From positions 62,001-126,000 of the forward strand of contig CATJTQ010000089.1 in the NCBI GenBank assembly GCA_949743325.1: DNA of 64,000 nt, read 5' to 3'. The notes below the pieces were generated by a model. That model did not search any database. It saw nothing but the letters and a program-made list of their open reading frames with translations, and was not told the DNA's origin. This stretch comes from an uncultured Lachnospiraceae bacterium (lineage in GTDB: Bacteria > Bacillota > Clostridia > Lachnospirales > Lachnospiraceae). This document shows positions 46,339-55,498 of the stretch, piece by piece; position 1 is the first letter of the stretch; every line of letters starts with the position of its first letter. The position numbers were made by a program, and so were the translations under genes.

Positions 46339-48003
46339 CTACACTTCCATAATTATAGGTAAAATCATAGGACTTCTCTTAGTTTTTTTCCATAAGAAAT
46401 CACTTAATGTATCTCTAATCTCAATTTTTATTTTTCCCCAGTCTGACACATTATGATCAAGGCAACCCTCAAGCGCGTCATAAACTACACTTCTTGCATC
46501 CTCAAGTAAATCTTCAGATTCTCTCACATAAACAAATCCCCTGGAAACTATATCAGGGCCTGATAACAGATTATTTGTATACTTCTCCAATGTCATCACA
46601 ACAATTAAAATACCATCTTCAGAAAGATGCTGGCGATCTCTCAGCACTATATTACCAACATCACCAACTCCAAGGCCATCAACTAAAATTGCTCCTGTAT
46701 GAACTTGTCCTATAACTGCAGCACTCTCACCGTCCAATTCAAGAACATTTCCCGACTTCATTATAAATACATTTTCTTTTGGTATACCGAGACTTACAGC
46801 AAGACCTGCCTGTGCTTTCAAATGACGATACTCACCGTGAATAGGTATCGCATATTTAGGTTTTACAAGTGAATATATAAGCTTTATCTCTTCCTGACAT
46901 GCATGTCCAGATACGTGTGTATCCTGAAAAATAACATCTGCACCTTTAATTGAAAGTTCATTTATAACATTAGAAACCGCTTTTTCATTCCCCGGAATTG
47001 GATTCGAACTAAATATCACAGTATCCCCAGGCTGAATGCTCACTTTCCGGTGCACGCCGGCTGCCATTCTGGACAAAGCTGCCATCGATTCTCCCTGACT
47101 TCCAGTTGTAATAAGCACCATCTGTTCATCAGGATAATTTTTCATCTGTTCAATATCTATAAGAGTCCTATCAGGAATATCTAAATATCCAAGTTCTGCT
47201 GCAGTAGATATAATATTCACCATACTTCTGCCTTCCACAACAACTTTTCTGCCGTATTTATAAGCAGAGTTTATTATTTGCTGCACCCTGTCGACATTAG
47301 AAGCAAAGGTAGCTATAATAATTCTTGTATTCCTGTGATCAGCAAAAATAGTGTCAAATGTCTTTCCAACCGTCTTTTCAGACATAGTAAAACCAGGTCT
47401 CTCCGCATTTGTGCTGTCGCACATAAGGGCTAACACGCCCTTCTTTCCAATCTCTGCAAATCTCTGCAGATCTATAGCATCGCCAAACACAGGCGTATAG
47501 TCAACTTTAAAGTCACCGGTGTGTATAACCGTTCCTGCAGGCGAGTAAATTGCCAGAGCCGATGCATCTGCAATACTGTGATTAGTTTTAATAAACTCTA
47601 TTCTAAAACATCCCAAATTTATAGACTGTCCATGTCTAATTACCTTTCGCTTTGTTGTGCGCTGCATATTGCACTCTTTTAACTTATTGTCAATAATACC
47701 TATAGTAAGCTTAGTAGCATAAATTGGTGCATTAATTTCTTTTAAAACATAAGGCAGCGCACCTATATGATCTTCATGCCCATGTGTAATAACAAAACCT
47801 TTTACTTTATCTATATTATCTTTCAAATAAGAAACATCAGGAATCACAAGGTCAATTCCCAGCATGTCATCCTCTGGAAATGACAGTCCACAGTCTACTA
47901 CAATTATACTTTCCTCAAACTCAAATGCTGTAATATTCATACCAATCTGTTCTAATCCGCCCAATGGAATAATTTTGAGTTTTGAGTTATTTACATTTTT
48001 CAA
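46339..48003 (-). CDS. rnj: Ribonuclease J
   Basis: 554-residue metallo-beta-lactamase/beta-CASP nuclease with 5'-3' exo- and endonuclease activity on mRNA. Visible: THGHEDHIGALPYVL (HxHxDH), HTGDFKVD, CDSTNAERPG, the beta-CASP strand ITTGSQGESMAALSRMA and HVSGHA, then the C-terminal domain. There is no ATG at the conserved N-terminus: GGAGGTG is followed after five Ts by TTG, so this is a TTG start. Located in the ruvX-mltG cluster. Confidence 0.93.
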   Translation of the reverse strand: MKNVNNSKLKIIPLGGLEQIGMNITAFEFEESIIVVDCGLSFPEDDMLGIDLVIPDVSYLKDNIDKVKGFVITHGHEDHIGALPYVLKEINAPIYATKLTIGIIDNKLKECNMQRTTKRKVIRHGQSINLGCFRIEFIKTNHSIADASALAIYSPAGTVIHTGDFKVDYTPVFGDAIDLQRFAEIGKKGVLALMCDSTNAERPGFTMSEKTVGKTFDTIFADHRNTRIIIATFASNVDRVQQIINSAYKYGRKVVVEGRSMVNIISTAAELGYLDIPDRTLIDIEQMKNYPDEQMVLITTGSQGESMAALSRMAAGVHRKVSIQPGDTVIFSSNPIPGNEKAVSNVINELSIKGADVIFQDTHVSGHACQEEIKLIYSLVKPKYAIPIHGEYRHLKAQAGLAVSLGIPKENVFIMKSGNVLELDGESAAVIGQVHTGAILVDGLGVGDVGNIVLRDRQHLSEDGILIVVMTLEKYTNNLLSGPDIVSRGFVYVRESEDLLEDARSVVYDALEGCLDHNVSDWGKIKIEIRDTLSDFLWKKTKRSPMILPIIMEV

Positions 48004-48030
48004 AAAAACACCTCCGTATTTTATCCGCTT

Positions 48031-48288
48031 TTATATTAAATCTATATCTTCTAAAAGTTCTGAAAAAACAGCCCCAACCGCATTTAATTCAGCTTCATCA
48101 TCAACCATCTCATACAATGTTTCACTTTCATTTTCTTCATGAACTTTTTTCAATAAAAATGCCTCTGCATCACTATCCTCTTCTTCTGTGACAAGCAGAT
48201 ACTGAACGCCATTAAGCATAGTTTGTTCCACAACAAAAAACTCTACTGTCTCTGAACTCTCAGAGAAAGTAAATTTTATTTTACACAT
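48031..48288 (-). CDS. DUF1292 protein (YrzB-like)
   Basis: 85 residues, acidic, beta-rich: VEFFVVEQTMLNGVQYLLVTEEE and AFLLKKVHEE are the DUF1292 pattern. The neighbourhood (ireB, ruvX, this, mltG, trmR) is the Bacillus yrzL-yrrK-yrzB order. Function of the family unknown. 27 bp before rnj, and 214 bp after ruvX. Confidence 0.85.
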   Translation of the reverse strand: MCKIKFTFSESSETVEFFVVEQTMLNGVQYLLVTEEEDSDAEAFLLKKVHEENESETLYEMVDDEAELNAVGAVFSELLEDIDLI

Positions 48289-48502
48289 ATTTATTTTCCG
48301 TCTCCTTATATTAATTCACACAAACAATAAGCCAAAAGCCACACAAAAACGCCTTAAGCCAATTACACAATGACTGCATATTTATTCACTTACAGCACTA
48401 CTGTTAATTTTAATCTACAAAACACGCACAAAATATATAAAACAATGTCAAAGCATAAAATTACCGCATCTGCTTTGATACATAATATTTGAAACTATAG
48501 TA

Positions 48503-48922
48503 TTATTTAAGTGAATCCAAATACCCCTGTAAAATAAATACAGCAGCCAACATATCAACATAGTCCTTACGATTCTCTCTTCTGACATCAGCTTCAATCA
48601 AAGTTCTGTCTGCCTCAACAGTAGTGAATCTCTCATCCCACATCACTACCTCTATTCCAGTCCTTTTCTGCAGCTTGTCCTTTAGCTCAAGTGATTTAAT
48701 TCCCCGCTCACCCACTGAATTGTTAAGATGCTTTGGGAATCCAAGAACAATCTTTTCCACGCCATACTCTTTTGCAAGCTGATCTATCCTTGCCAAAGTC
48801 CTTCTAAGTTTCTTTTCCGATTCTCTGCGAATTATTTCAATACCCTGTGCAGTAATCAACAGCGGATCACTTATTGCAACTCCAACTGTCTTAGAGCCAT
48901 AGTCAAGTCCCATTATCCGCAT
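48503..48922 (-). CDS. ruvX: RuvX / YqgF Holliday-junction resolvase-like nuclease
   Basis: 139 residues, RNase H fold: [16 protein letters not shown] (catalytic Asp), [26 protein letters not shown] and [15 protein letters not shown]. Known for 16S rRNA 5'-end processing and possible junction resolution. 27 bp after ireB. Confidence 0.94.
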   Translation of the reverse strand: MRIMGLDYGSKTVGVAISDPLLITAQGIEIIRRESEKKLRRTLARIDQLAKEYGVEKIVLGFPKHLNNSVGERGIKSLELKDKLQKRTGIEVVMWDERFTTVEADRTLIEADVRRENRKDYVDMLAAVFILQGYLDSLK

Positions 48923-48949
48923 TTAAACCTCCTGAACATTAAACAGACA

Positions 48950-49216
48950 TCAATCTCTCCATGCATTATGGCTGATGTATTCTGATAGTATCTCCTCTAA
49001 AAGTTCATCTCTCTCAACTTTCATAATAAGACTTCTGGCATTTTTATGACTTGTAACATACGTTGGATCACCAGACATTATATACCCAACAATCTGATTT
49101 ACAGGATCATATCCTTTCTCCGTTAAAGCCTCATGTACCACACGTAAAACATCTTTTACTTTAATTTCCTGTTCTGTCTTCACTTTAAAAAACTGTGTAT
49201 TATTTTTATTCTGCAT
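48950..49216 (-). CDS. ireB: IreB-family regulatory phosphoprotein
   Basis: 88 residues from the ATG at 49216 (MQNKNNTQFFKV), with EKGYDPVNQIVGYIMSGDPTYVTSHKNARSLI, quoted here as the motifs NQIVGYIMSGDPTY and HKNARS. In Enterococcus IreB is phosphorylated by the kinase IreK and affects cephalosporin resistance; Bacillus YrzL is the homologue. GTG at 49228, with AGGA eight bases before it, is an alternative start. First gene of the cluster running to the folate genes; promoter at 49253-49281. Confidence 0.9.
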   Translation of the reverse strand: MQNKNNTQFFKVKTEQEIKVKDVLRVVHEALTEKGYDPVNQIVGYIMSGDPTYVTSHKNARSLIMKVERDELLEEILSEYISHNAWRD

Positions 49217-49252
49217 CTCTTTTTCCACGCCCTTATTCCTAATTATATTTAT

Positions 49253-49281
49253 TGTAATATAAAAGTAAATAAAATTCAATA
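49253..49281 (-). promoter_or_regulatory. Promoter of the ireB-ruvX cluster
   Basis: TTGAAT and TACAAT with 17-bp spacing on the minus strand, about 37 bp before the ireB start. Confidence 0.6.
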
Positions 49282-49367
49282 CATTTTTAACAAAAGTTCA
49301 GACAAATTGTTATAATAAAAGCAATACTGCATGTAACAATAATTTTCAAGCAAATATATTCGCCAAT

Positions 49368-50702
49368 TTACTCTATCAAAAGAACATCATCATTCAAAAA
49401 TGATACTACTCTTCCTTCTATAAAACGTCCCGACAAATTTCTATCTGATTTTACTGCAGCCTTAACATATTCCTTTGTATGTCCTACCATATATATACTA
49501 TCGTCAAATTTTAACTGTTCTTCAATAAGTATTTCCATATTTTTACCAATATAATACTCCATAAATGTTTTTTTATTTTTTTTATTTAAATCAATAAGCT
49601 CACTGCTCCGATTAGTTTTTATATTTTCATCAACCTGATTATCCATCTGTGCAGCACGAGTACCAACTCTCTTAGAATATTTAAAAATATGCGTCTCGTA
49701 GAAATTGATTTCTTCAATAAAGGTTCTGCTCTCTAAAAATTCCGCATCTGTCTCACCTGGAAAACCAACAATAACATCCGTTGTCAGCGCTGGGTGAATA
49801 TAATATTCTTTTAACAAATCACAGCTTTTTTTATACTCAGCCGGACTATAATGACGGTTCATTCGCTTTAACGTTGCCTGTGATCCACTCTGCAGCGACA
49901 AATGAAAATGCGGACATATTTTATCTAATTTTGATATTTCACGGACAAACTCCTCTGTCATAATTCTAGGCTCCAGTGAACTCAATCTTATTCTGGAAAG
50001 CCCTTCTATATTATTTATACTTTTAAGAAGGGATAGCAATATATTATCATCACTATCCAAATCAACTTCCCCATTGAAGTCAGTTCCATATGAACTAACA
50101 TGAATACCAGTCAGTACTATTTCTCTGTAACCATTTCCAACCAGCCTAACGACTTCTTCTAACACTTCTTTCGGTTTACGACTTCTTACCCTTCCTCTTG
50201 CGTAAGGTATCAAACAATAACTGCAAAACTGATTGCAGCCATCCTGTATTTTTATATAAGCCCTTGTATGCTCTGCAGTATTAGAAATATTTAATACTTC
50301 ATATTCTGTTTTTTCATGATTAATATCAAAATGAGCTATATATTTACTATCACCGGTATATTTTTTTAATATCTGAACAATTTCATGCTTTTTATTATTA
50401 CCTATTATAATATCCACACACTCATCATCTTTAAGTTTGTCCGCTGCAATCTGCGAATAACACCCCACCGCCACTACAACTGCATTAGGATTCATTTTTT
50501 TTGCCCTATGAATCATCTGTCTCGATTTACGGTCAGCTACATTAGTAACAGTACATGTGTTAATAATATATATATCTGCCTCCGAATCGAAAGGAACTAT
50601 TTGATACCCATTTTCAATTAACAACTGCTGCATTGCATCTGTCTCATATGAGTTCACTTTACATCCCAGACTATGAAATGCAACTTTTTCACCTATATTC
50701 AT
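49368..50702 (-). CDS. mtaB: tRNA t6A37 methylthiotransferase MtaB
   Basis: Converts t6A to ms2t6A at tRNA position 37. 444 residues with the UPF0004 domain (FHSLGCKVNSYETDAM; NTCTVTNVADRKSRQ; GCYSQ), the radical-SAM motif CNQFCSYCLIPYARG and a C-terminal TRAM domain. The MtaB subgroup is indicated by GCKVNSYE and by length. ATG at 50702; a TTG just before it is unlikely. Confidence 0.93.
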   Translation of the reverse strand: MNIGEKVAFHSLGCKVNSYETDAMQQLLIENGYQIVPFDSEADIYIINTCTVTNVADRKSRQMIHRAKKMNPNAVVVAVGCYSQIAADKLKDDECVDIIIGNNKKHEIVQILKKYTGDSKYIAHFDINHEKTEYEVLNISNTAEHTRAYIKIQDGCNQFCSYCLIPYARGRVRSRKPKEVLEEVVRLVGNGYREIVLTGIHVSSYGTDFNGEVDLDSDDNILLSLLKSINNIEGLSRIRLSSLEPRIMTEEFVREISKLDKICPHFHLSLQSGSQATLKRMNRHYSPAEYKKSCDLLKEYYIHPALTTDVIVGFPGETDAEFLESRTFIEEINFYETHIFKYSKRVGTRAAQMDNQVDENIKTNRSSELIDLNKKNKKTFMEYYIGKNMEILIEEQLKFDDSIYMVGHTKEYVKAAVKSDRNLSGRFIEGRVVSFLNDDVLLIE

Positions 50703-50781
50703 CAAATTACCACTTTCTGTTTAATTTTGGTTTAACTATAACAACTAAACCAGCTTTATTTTTTATTTTACGCTAAATATA

Positions 50782-50810
50782 TTGACTTTTAAAACCAATA
50801 ATTGTAATAT
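50782..50810 (+). promoter_or_regulatory. Promoter of the HPr-like gene
   Basis: TTGACT and TAATAT with 17-bp spacing, about 43 bp before the ATG. Confidence 0.6.
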
Positions 50811-50852
50811 AAATTTGTAATAAGTAAACATTAAACAAGGGAGGTCCAAGTA

Positions 50853-51083
50853 ATGAAAACAATTAAAATCACATTAAACTCCATCGATAAGGTAAAGTCT
50901 TTTGTTAATGACATTACGAAATATGACTATGACTTTGATTTAGTTTCAGGAAGATATGTAATTGATGCAAAGTCTATAATGGGTATTTTCAGCCTTGATT
51001 TATCAAAACCGATCGACTTAAATATTCATGCAGAAGATAATGTTGATGAAATATTAGAAACATTAAAACCATATCAGGTTTAA
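50853..51083 (+). CDS. HPr-family protein lacking the phosphorylatable histidine
   Basis: 76 residues. The segment KSIMGIFSLDLSKPI aligns with the HPr regulatory loop KSIMGVMSL, so the seryl phosphorylation site is kept as Ser41. The catalytic GIHARPA loop is replaced by IDKVKSF: no histidine, so it cannot carry PTS phosphate. This resembles Crh in principle (serine only). GGGAGG site, own promoter, own terminator: a single-gene unit between mtaB and thiI. A regulatory role in carbon control is inferred. Confidence 0.8.
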   Translation: MKTIKITLNSIDKVKSFVNDITKYDYDFDLVSGRYVIDAKSIMGIFSLDLSKPIDLNIHAEDNVDEILETLKPYQV

Positions 51084-51110
51084 TAATATTATAACTTCAT
51101 CATGTAGGTT

Positions 51111-51144
51111 CGCCCCACGCTTAATAAGTGTGGGGCGATTTTTA
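51111..51144 (+). terminator. Terminator of the HPr-like gene
   Basis: CGCCCCACGCTT (51111-51122) pairs with AAGTGTGGGGCG (51126-51137) with one G-T pair and a very tight 3-nt loop, followed by a T-rich run. Confidence 0.9.
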
Positions 51145-51221
51145 TTACACAGCAGAAAATAATATTTCTTCAATAATAATATGCCTTATAACAACAATAA
51201 TATCAACAACAAACGACCCTT

Positions 51222-52403
51222 CTATTTTACATTGATTATTTCTGTCGTCTCAATAGCTTCTTTAACCATACTTTCTATTTTCTCATTTAAATATGTTTCT
51301 GAATGTTTTATAACTTTCAAATTAGGTTTTGTTACAGGATGTTTTGCCACAAATATTGTACAGCAATCCTCATACGGCAGAATCGATGTCTCAAATGTTC
51401 CGATTCTCTCAGCAACTGCTATAATCTCCTGCTTGTCCATACCTATAAGGGGTCTGTATACCGGAAGACTACATACCTCATTTGTAACAAAAAGACTCTG
51501 CATTGTCTGACTTGCAACCTGTCCAATGCTCTCTCCTGTAATTAAACCAAGCGCATTATTTTCTTTTGCAAAATGTTCTGCAATCCTCATCATATACCGC
51601 CTCATAATGATAGTAAGTTCATCATGAGGGCATTTATCATAAATATATAACTGAATATCAGTAAAGTTAACAATATGGAGTTTTATTGGACCAGCATATT
51701 TAGCAACTGACTGAGCCAAATCTACTACTTTTTGCTTTGCTCTCTCACTTGTATAAGGAGGAGCATGAAAATATACAGCATCTATCTGAACGCCTCTCTT
51801 GGCAATCATATAACCAGCAACCGGACTGTCAATACCTCCTGACAACAGCAAAGCGGCCTTTCCGCTTGTTCCAATAGGCATACCTCCCGGACCAGGAATA
51901 ATATCTGAATATATATATACTTTTTCACGGATTTCTATATTTATAATAAGTTCTGGCTTATGAACATCAACTGTAAAACCAGGCATTACATCTAATATTT
52001 TCTCACCCAAAAGAGCGTTTATCTCCATAGAATTAAGCGAAAAACTCTTATTGGCACGTCTGGCATTAACTTTAAATGTGCAGACCCTTCCATCATATGC
52101 CTCTTTCACATAAGATTCAACCGCTCTGCAAAGAGAATCTACACCATTATTTTCCACATGAATTACAGGACATATCCCAACAATTCCAAATACTCTCTTA
52201 AGACATTCAACAGTCTCTTCATAATCATAATCGGATAAACATTCTACATAAACTCTTCCCTGCTTTTTAGTTACCTCGAACTTACCATCGGCATTTTCCA
52301 GGGAATATTTTATCTGTCTGACAAGAGCATCCTCAAAAATATGCCTGTTCTTACCCTTTATTCCAATTTCACCGTACTTTATCAAAAAAGATGTATAATT
52401 CAT
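51222..52403 (-). CDS. thiI: tRNA 4-thiouridine synthetase ThiI
   Basis: 393 residues: NFLD/THUMP domain (about 60-165) and PP-loop ATP pyrophosphatase with LLSGGIDSPVAGYMIAKRG. The C-terminal rhodanese domain of E. coli ThiI is absent, as in most Firmicutes, so it makes s4U at tRNA position 8 and is not expected to carry the thiazole function. The cysteine desulfurase partner, often adjacent in Firmicutes, is not next to it here. Confidence 0.94.
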   Translation of the reverse strand: MNYTSFLIKYGEIGIKGKNRHIFEDALVRQIKYSLENADGKFEVTKKQGRVYVECLSDYDYEETVECLKRVFGIVGICPVIHVENNGVDSLCRAVESYVKEAYDGRVCTFKVNARRANKSFSLNSMEINALLGEKILDVMPGFTVDVHKPELIINIEIREKVYIYSDIIPGPGGMPIGTSGKAALLLSGGIDSPVAGYMIAKRGVQIDAVYFHAPPYTSERAKQKVVDLAQSVAKYAGPIKLHIVNFTDIQLYIYDKCPHDELTIIMRRYMMRIAEHFAKENNALGLITGESIGQVASQTMQSLFVTNEVCSLPVYRPLIGMDKQEIIAVAERIGTFETSILPYEDCCTIFVAKHPVTKPNLKVIKHSETYLNEKIESMVKEAIETTEIINVK

Positions 52404-52565
52404 ATATTCCTCCGCACAAAAACCTCATTTGCCAATCAAAACCAATCTTATTGGAGTTCATAATAGGCAGTATTATTTTGCCGCCATTGTTATTTATTTT
52501 ATCATAACTATTAAATTTTAGCAATATTTTTTTACATTTATATCCAGCTATTGTACCATAATTAT

Positions 52566-53873
52566 TTACTGCAGAACTTTTGACAAAATATCAGCCAATG
52601 GCTCCATAGCATTTAGTTCTTCCTGCAAAGTATTATTCTGAGCACCAACTTCAACAAGCATAGATTTTGGTTTTAAATGTAAATTATATCTATAACCCTT
52701 TAAATATATTTTTCTCATAAGACCAGGATAATATTTTGCCGCCTCAATTTGAAGTTTTAAACTGAACGAAAGATTCTCATCTATGTAAGGATTTTGCAGA
52801 TAATCGATTTTACCATTTTTATTAGTATAACTTAATCCATTAAAAAACATTATTTTTGCAGTCTGTTTTCCATTGATATCAGTAACTAATTTATCCCCCT
52901 CGATTCCGTCTCTATGTAAATCAATAACTACTTCAATACTTGGATTATCTTTTAATATCTTAGTAACATTTTTACAGGCAAGAGAATATGCCTTATTTCT
53001 ATCAATTTTGCCATCAATTAAATCATAACATGTCGTATCATGTATTACATTAAAACCATATTTTTCTGTGAGCAGTTTTGCTAAATAGTCTCCAACTCCT
53101 ACTACCATAGTTGATGAATCATTTTTTTTCGAATCTACAAATTCCTCCTGGGAATGGGTATGATATATTAAAATCTGCGGCGATGATGAATCAGATTTCA
53201 TTTTCATATCCATACCCAAAAGTTTTGAGGCATCCAACTGCTCTTTCGTAATATTTGTAGTACTGTCAACCGTATAAAAATTATTCATTAAAAAATCAAA
53301 ATCAAGGGTTGCCGCATCGTATGATATACCAGTAACTTCTTTTTCCTCCTGAATATTATCTACTGCTATCTCTGCATTTGTCGAAACTGCCTCTTCATTC
53401 TCTCTAATTGCCTCATTCTCTATTTCCTCTAAAGAAGTAACTGTATCAATATTAACTTCTGCCTCATCCTCTAGTATAATATTTGCATGAATATCGTCTT
53501 CAATATTTTGAGAAACTACACTGATAGCACAATCATACCCTTCTTGGGAAACTGCATTTCCTAAAGTTTGTCGGTCTTGCTTCTGCATAACAGCTTCATA
53601 TGAAAAAGGATTTAAAAATCCATACATTGAGAAAAATTCAGATATTTTCTGACTTTTTTCCCCGTCTGCAGAGGAGGTATAGTTAACTGCCGGAAACAGC
53701 ATTTTAGCACTTAAGTCTAAACTTCCAGCCCATATCCTTTCCTGCATTTTATATGCGGCATCTTTACACATTTCTTTAGAAAAGTTTGTAACGCCAAAAA
53801 ATATTATATATATCCCTAAAATAAAAATTATTGTCCAAGTAAACACCAAAACGGTTTTTGAACGATGAGCCAA
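52566..53873 (-). CDS. spoIIP: Stage II sporulation protein P
   Basis: 435 residues. One N-terminal membrane helix (about 8-28), a long acidic linker (about 110-180), and the amidase/endopeptidase domain: LIYHTHSQEEFVDS, VIDLHRDGIEGDK and LVEVGAQNNTLQEE, which carry the zinc-type active site. With SpoIID and SpoIIM it removes septal peptidoglycan during engulfment. No ATG start: TTG at 53873 behind GGGGGAG. Expected to be sigma-E controlled. Lies 87 bp after gpr, as in Bacillus. Confidence 0.93.
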   Translation of the reverse strand: MAHRSKTVLVFTWTIIFILGIYIIFFGVTNFSKEMCKDAAYKMQERIWAGSLDLSAKMLFPAVNYTSSADGEKSQKISEFFSMYGFLNPFSYEAVMQKQDRQTLGNAVSQEGYDCAISVVSQNIEDDIHANIILEDEAEVNIDTVTSLEEIENEAIRENEEAVSTNAEIAVDNIQEEKEVTGISYDAATLDFDFLMNNFYTVDSTTNITKEQLDASKLLGMDMKMKSDSSSPQILIYHTHSQEEFVDSKKNDSSTMVVGVGDYLAKLLTEKYGFNVIHDTTCYDLIDGKIDRNKAYSLACKNVTKILKDNPSIEVVIDLHRDGIEGDKLVTDINGKQTAKIMFFNGLSYTNKNGKIDYLQNPYIDENLSFSLKLQIEAAKYYPGLMRKIYLKGYRYNLHLKPKSMLVEVGAQNNTLQEELNAMEPLADILSKVLQ

Positions 53874-53960
53874 ACCATACTCCCCCTGTCCAAAAAATTT
53901 CTCTGTTGTTTAACAATATATTCTCTATTTTAGTTTTTTATTCCTGCACATTATTCAACA

Positions 53961-54932
53961 TTACTCTACAGCAAAAGCTATATTTAAAGCCTCAGATATT
54001 GTAAATCCCAGCATTTTAACAGTTTCATCCATATCTTTGGGAGTGACAAACATTCCATTTAGATGAGGTGCAATTAACTCCCTAACTAACTCGTGCTTTT
54101 CAGTGGCATTAAACATTCTAAGCGTACTGCCCATACTTTTTAGCTGGCTTGATTCCTCCATAGCATGAATCAAATTCTCCATAGTATCATTTACAATTGT
54201 ACTTGTCTCAACTACAGTTGGAACGCCAATTGCAATTACTGGAACGCCAAGACTTTTTTCTGTCAGACCATTTCTGTGATTTCCTACACCAGAACCGGGA
54301 TGAATTCCCGTATTGGCAATTTGTATAGTACGACTCAGTCTCTTAGTATTTCTTGCAGCCAGCGCATCAATAGCAATTACTACATCAGGATTTGTCTCCT
54401 CAACAATCCCTCTTACGATCTCTGAAGCTTCCATTCCTGTCTGTGCCATAACTCCAGGTATAATACCGCTTATTTTATGAATTTTCTCTTTACCTAATGC
54501 TATCTTGCCATATTCATTGACAATATGCCTTGTTATTAACAAGTTATCTATTACTTTTGGCCCAAGAGAATCAGGAGTTATCTGTGAATTCCCCAAACCT
54601 ACTACTAAAATTGACTGTTCATCATCACATTTAGGCAACAGTAACCTCAAATGCTTTGCCAGTTCAACCGAGACTTCTCTGTGATAATTTTCGTCAGGAA
54701 CTGACATGTTTGGCGCTTCCAGCGTAATATATATACCTTTTGGCTTACCCATAGCTTTTGCGCCTTTTTCCGTTGTTATTTTAACTTTCGTAACTCTAAT
54801 ATCAGTTTTTTCATTATAATCCTCTTCCAGTTCAACCCCGCTTATCTCTACATTATCTTCTTCAAACCGTTCTCTCTCTTCCAAGGCAAGATCCGTTCTT
54901 GTCTGATACCTTTCCAGCCTGTATTCACGCAT
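53961..54932 (-). CDS. gpr: Germination protease Gpr
   Basis: 323-residue A25-family protease that degrades small acid-soluble spore proteins at germination. Motifs: TDLALEERE near the N-terminal cleavage region of the zymogen, VVGLGNSQITPDSLGPKV, GIIPGVMAQTGMEA and DALAARNTKRLSRTIQI. GGGAGGC before the ATG. Neighbours rpsT and spoIIP match the Bacillus order. Confidence 0.95.
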   Translation of the reverse strand: MREYRLERYQTRTDLALEERERFEEDNVEISGVELEEDYNEKTDIRVTKVKITTEKGAKAMGKPKGIYITLEAPNMSVPDENYHREVSVELAKHLRLLLPKCDDEQSILVVGLGNSQITPDSLGPKVIDNLLITRHIVNEYGKIALGKEKIHKISGIIPGVMAQTGMEASEIVRGIVEETNPDVVIAIDALAARNTKRLSRTIQIANTGIHPGSGVGNHRNGLTEKSLGVPVIAIGVPTVVETSTIVNDTMENLIHAMEESSQLKSMGSTLRMFNATEKHELVRELIAPHLNGMFVTPKDMDETVKMLGFTISEALNIAFAVE

Positions 54933-54999
54933 AGTTCTGCCTCCCTGAATAGTTAAACATTTCTAAACATATTTTTTGCATTTTACTTAAAAATATGTA

Positions 55000-55028
55000 T
55001 TGACAACAAATCATTTTTACATTAAAAT
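55000..55028 (+). promoter_or_regulatory. Promoter of the rpsT leader transcript
   Basis: Consensus TTGACA and TAAAAT with 17-bp spacing, about 160 bp before rpsT: the strongest promoter match in this part of the window. Confidence 0.7.
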
Positions 55029-55034
55029 ATGTAA

Positions 55035-55186
55035 TAGTGCTGTGAAACTCGTCTTGGAGGGTTTTCATGGAAGTGTGTGCTAAATCGTCCGTGTCCTGAT
55101 TTAGTACAGGCATTTTTTGAGGGCATGCTGTTTCCCTTGCCCAACTGATTGAACAAAGTATAAGAATATTTTTGGAGGAATGAAAA
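55035..55186 (+). promoter_or_regulatory. Structured leader of rpsT, candidate attenuation or autoregulatory element
   Basis: About 150 nt between predicted start site and rpsT. It contains a 10-codon ORF with its own GGAGG (55067-55099), a hairpin CTAAATC/GATTTAG (55080-55086, 55098-55104) covering the ORF end, and two overlapping, mutually exclusive hairpins: 55106-55113 with 55125-55131, and GGGCA 55121-55125 with TGCCC 55138-55142. No T-run follows, so control would be translational or by RNA stability. I cannot name a matching RNA family. Confidence 0.5.
55067..55099 (+). CDS. Possible leader peptide upstream of rpsT (10 codons)
   Basis: ATG at 55067 is preceded by GGAGG with six bases of spacing and encodes MEVCAKSSVS followed by TGA. 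The stop codon is inside the 3' arm of a perfect 7-bp hairpin, so ribosomes on this ORF would melt it. The strong ribosome binding site is the only evidence of translation. Confidence 0.4.
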   Translation: MEVCAKSSVS

Positions 55187-55450
55187 ATGGCTAATATCAA
55201 GTCAGCTAAGAAAAGAATTAAAGTTATTGAAAAAAAGACTGCAAGAAACAAAGCAATCCGTTCTAGAGTAAAGACTTCTATTAAGAAAGTAGAAGCCGCT
55301 GTTGCAGCTAAAGACGTACAGACTGCAAAAACTGCCTTAAAAGTTGCTACATCTGATATTGCTAAAGCTACTAAGAAAGGTATTTACCATAAGAATAACG
55401 CTTCAAGAAAAGTTTCAAGATTAGCATCATTAGTGAACTCTATAGCTTAA
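55187..55450 (+). CDS. rpsT: 30S ribosomal protein S20
   Basis: 87 residues, canonical S20 (MANIKSAKKRIKVIEKKTARN; KGIYHKNNASRKVSRLA), basic and helical, a primary 16S rRNA-binding protein. GGAGG upstream of ATG-GCT. Single-gene unit on the plus strand between gpr and holA, with its own promoter, long leader and terminator. Confidence 0.98.
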   Translation: MANIKSAKKRIKVIEKKTARNKAIRSRVKTSIKKVEAAVAAKDVQTAKTALKVATSDIAKATKKGIYHKNNASRKVSRLASLVNSIA

Positions 55451-55466
55451 TTATAAAATAATTTTA

Positions 55467-55498
55467 AAAACAGTCAGTTTTACTTAACTGACTGTTTT
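55467..55498 (+). terminator. Terminator of rpsT, overlapping the holA 3' end
   Basis: A 13-bp perfect stem (AAAACAGTCAGTT with AACTGACTGTTTT, 6-nt loop) followed by a T-rich run on the plus strand. Its right arm contains the holA stop region, so it may also serve holA. Confidence 0.9.

Noticed and set aside
54925..55251. 108-codon minus-strand ORF upstream of gpr
   Set aside because: It covers the antisense of the rpsT promoter, leader and start; no ribosome binding site and no recognisable domain.
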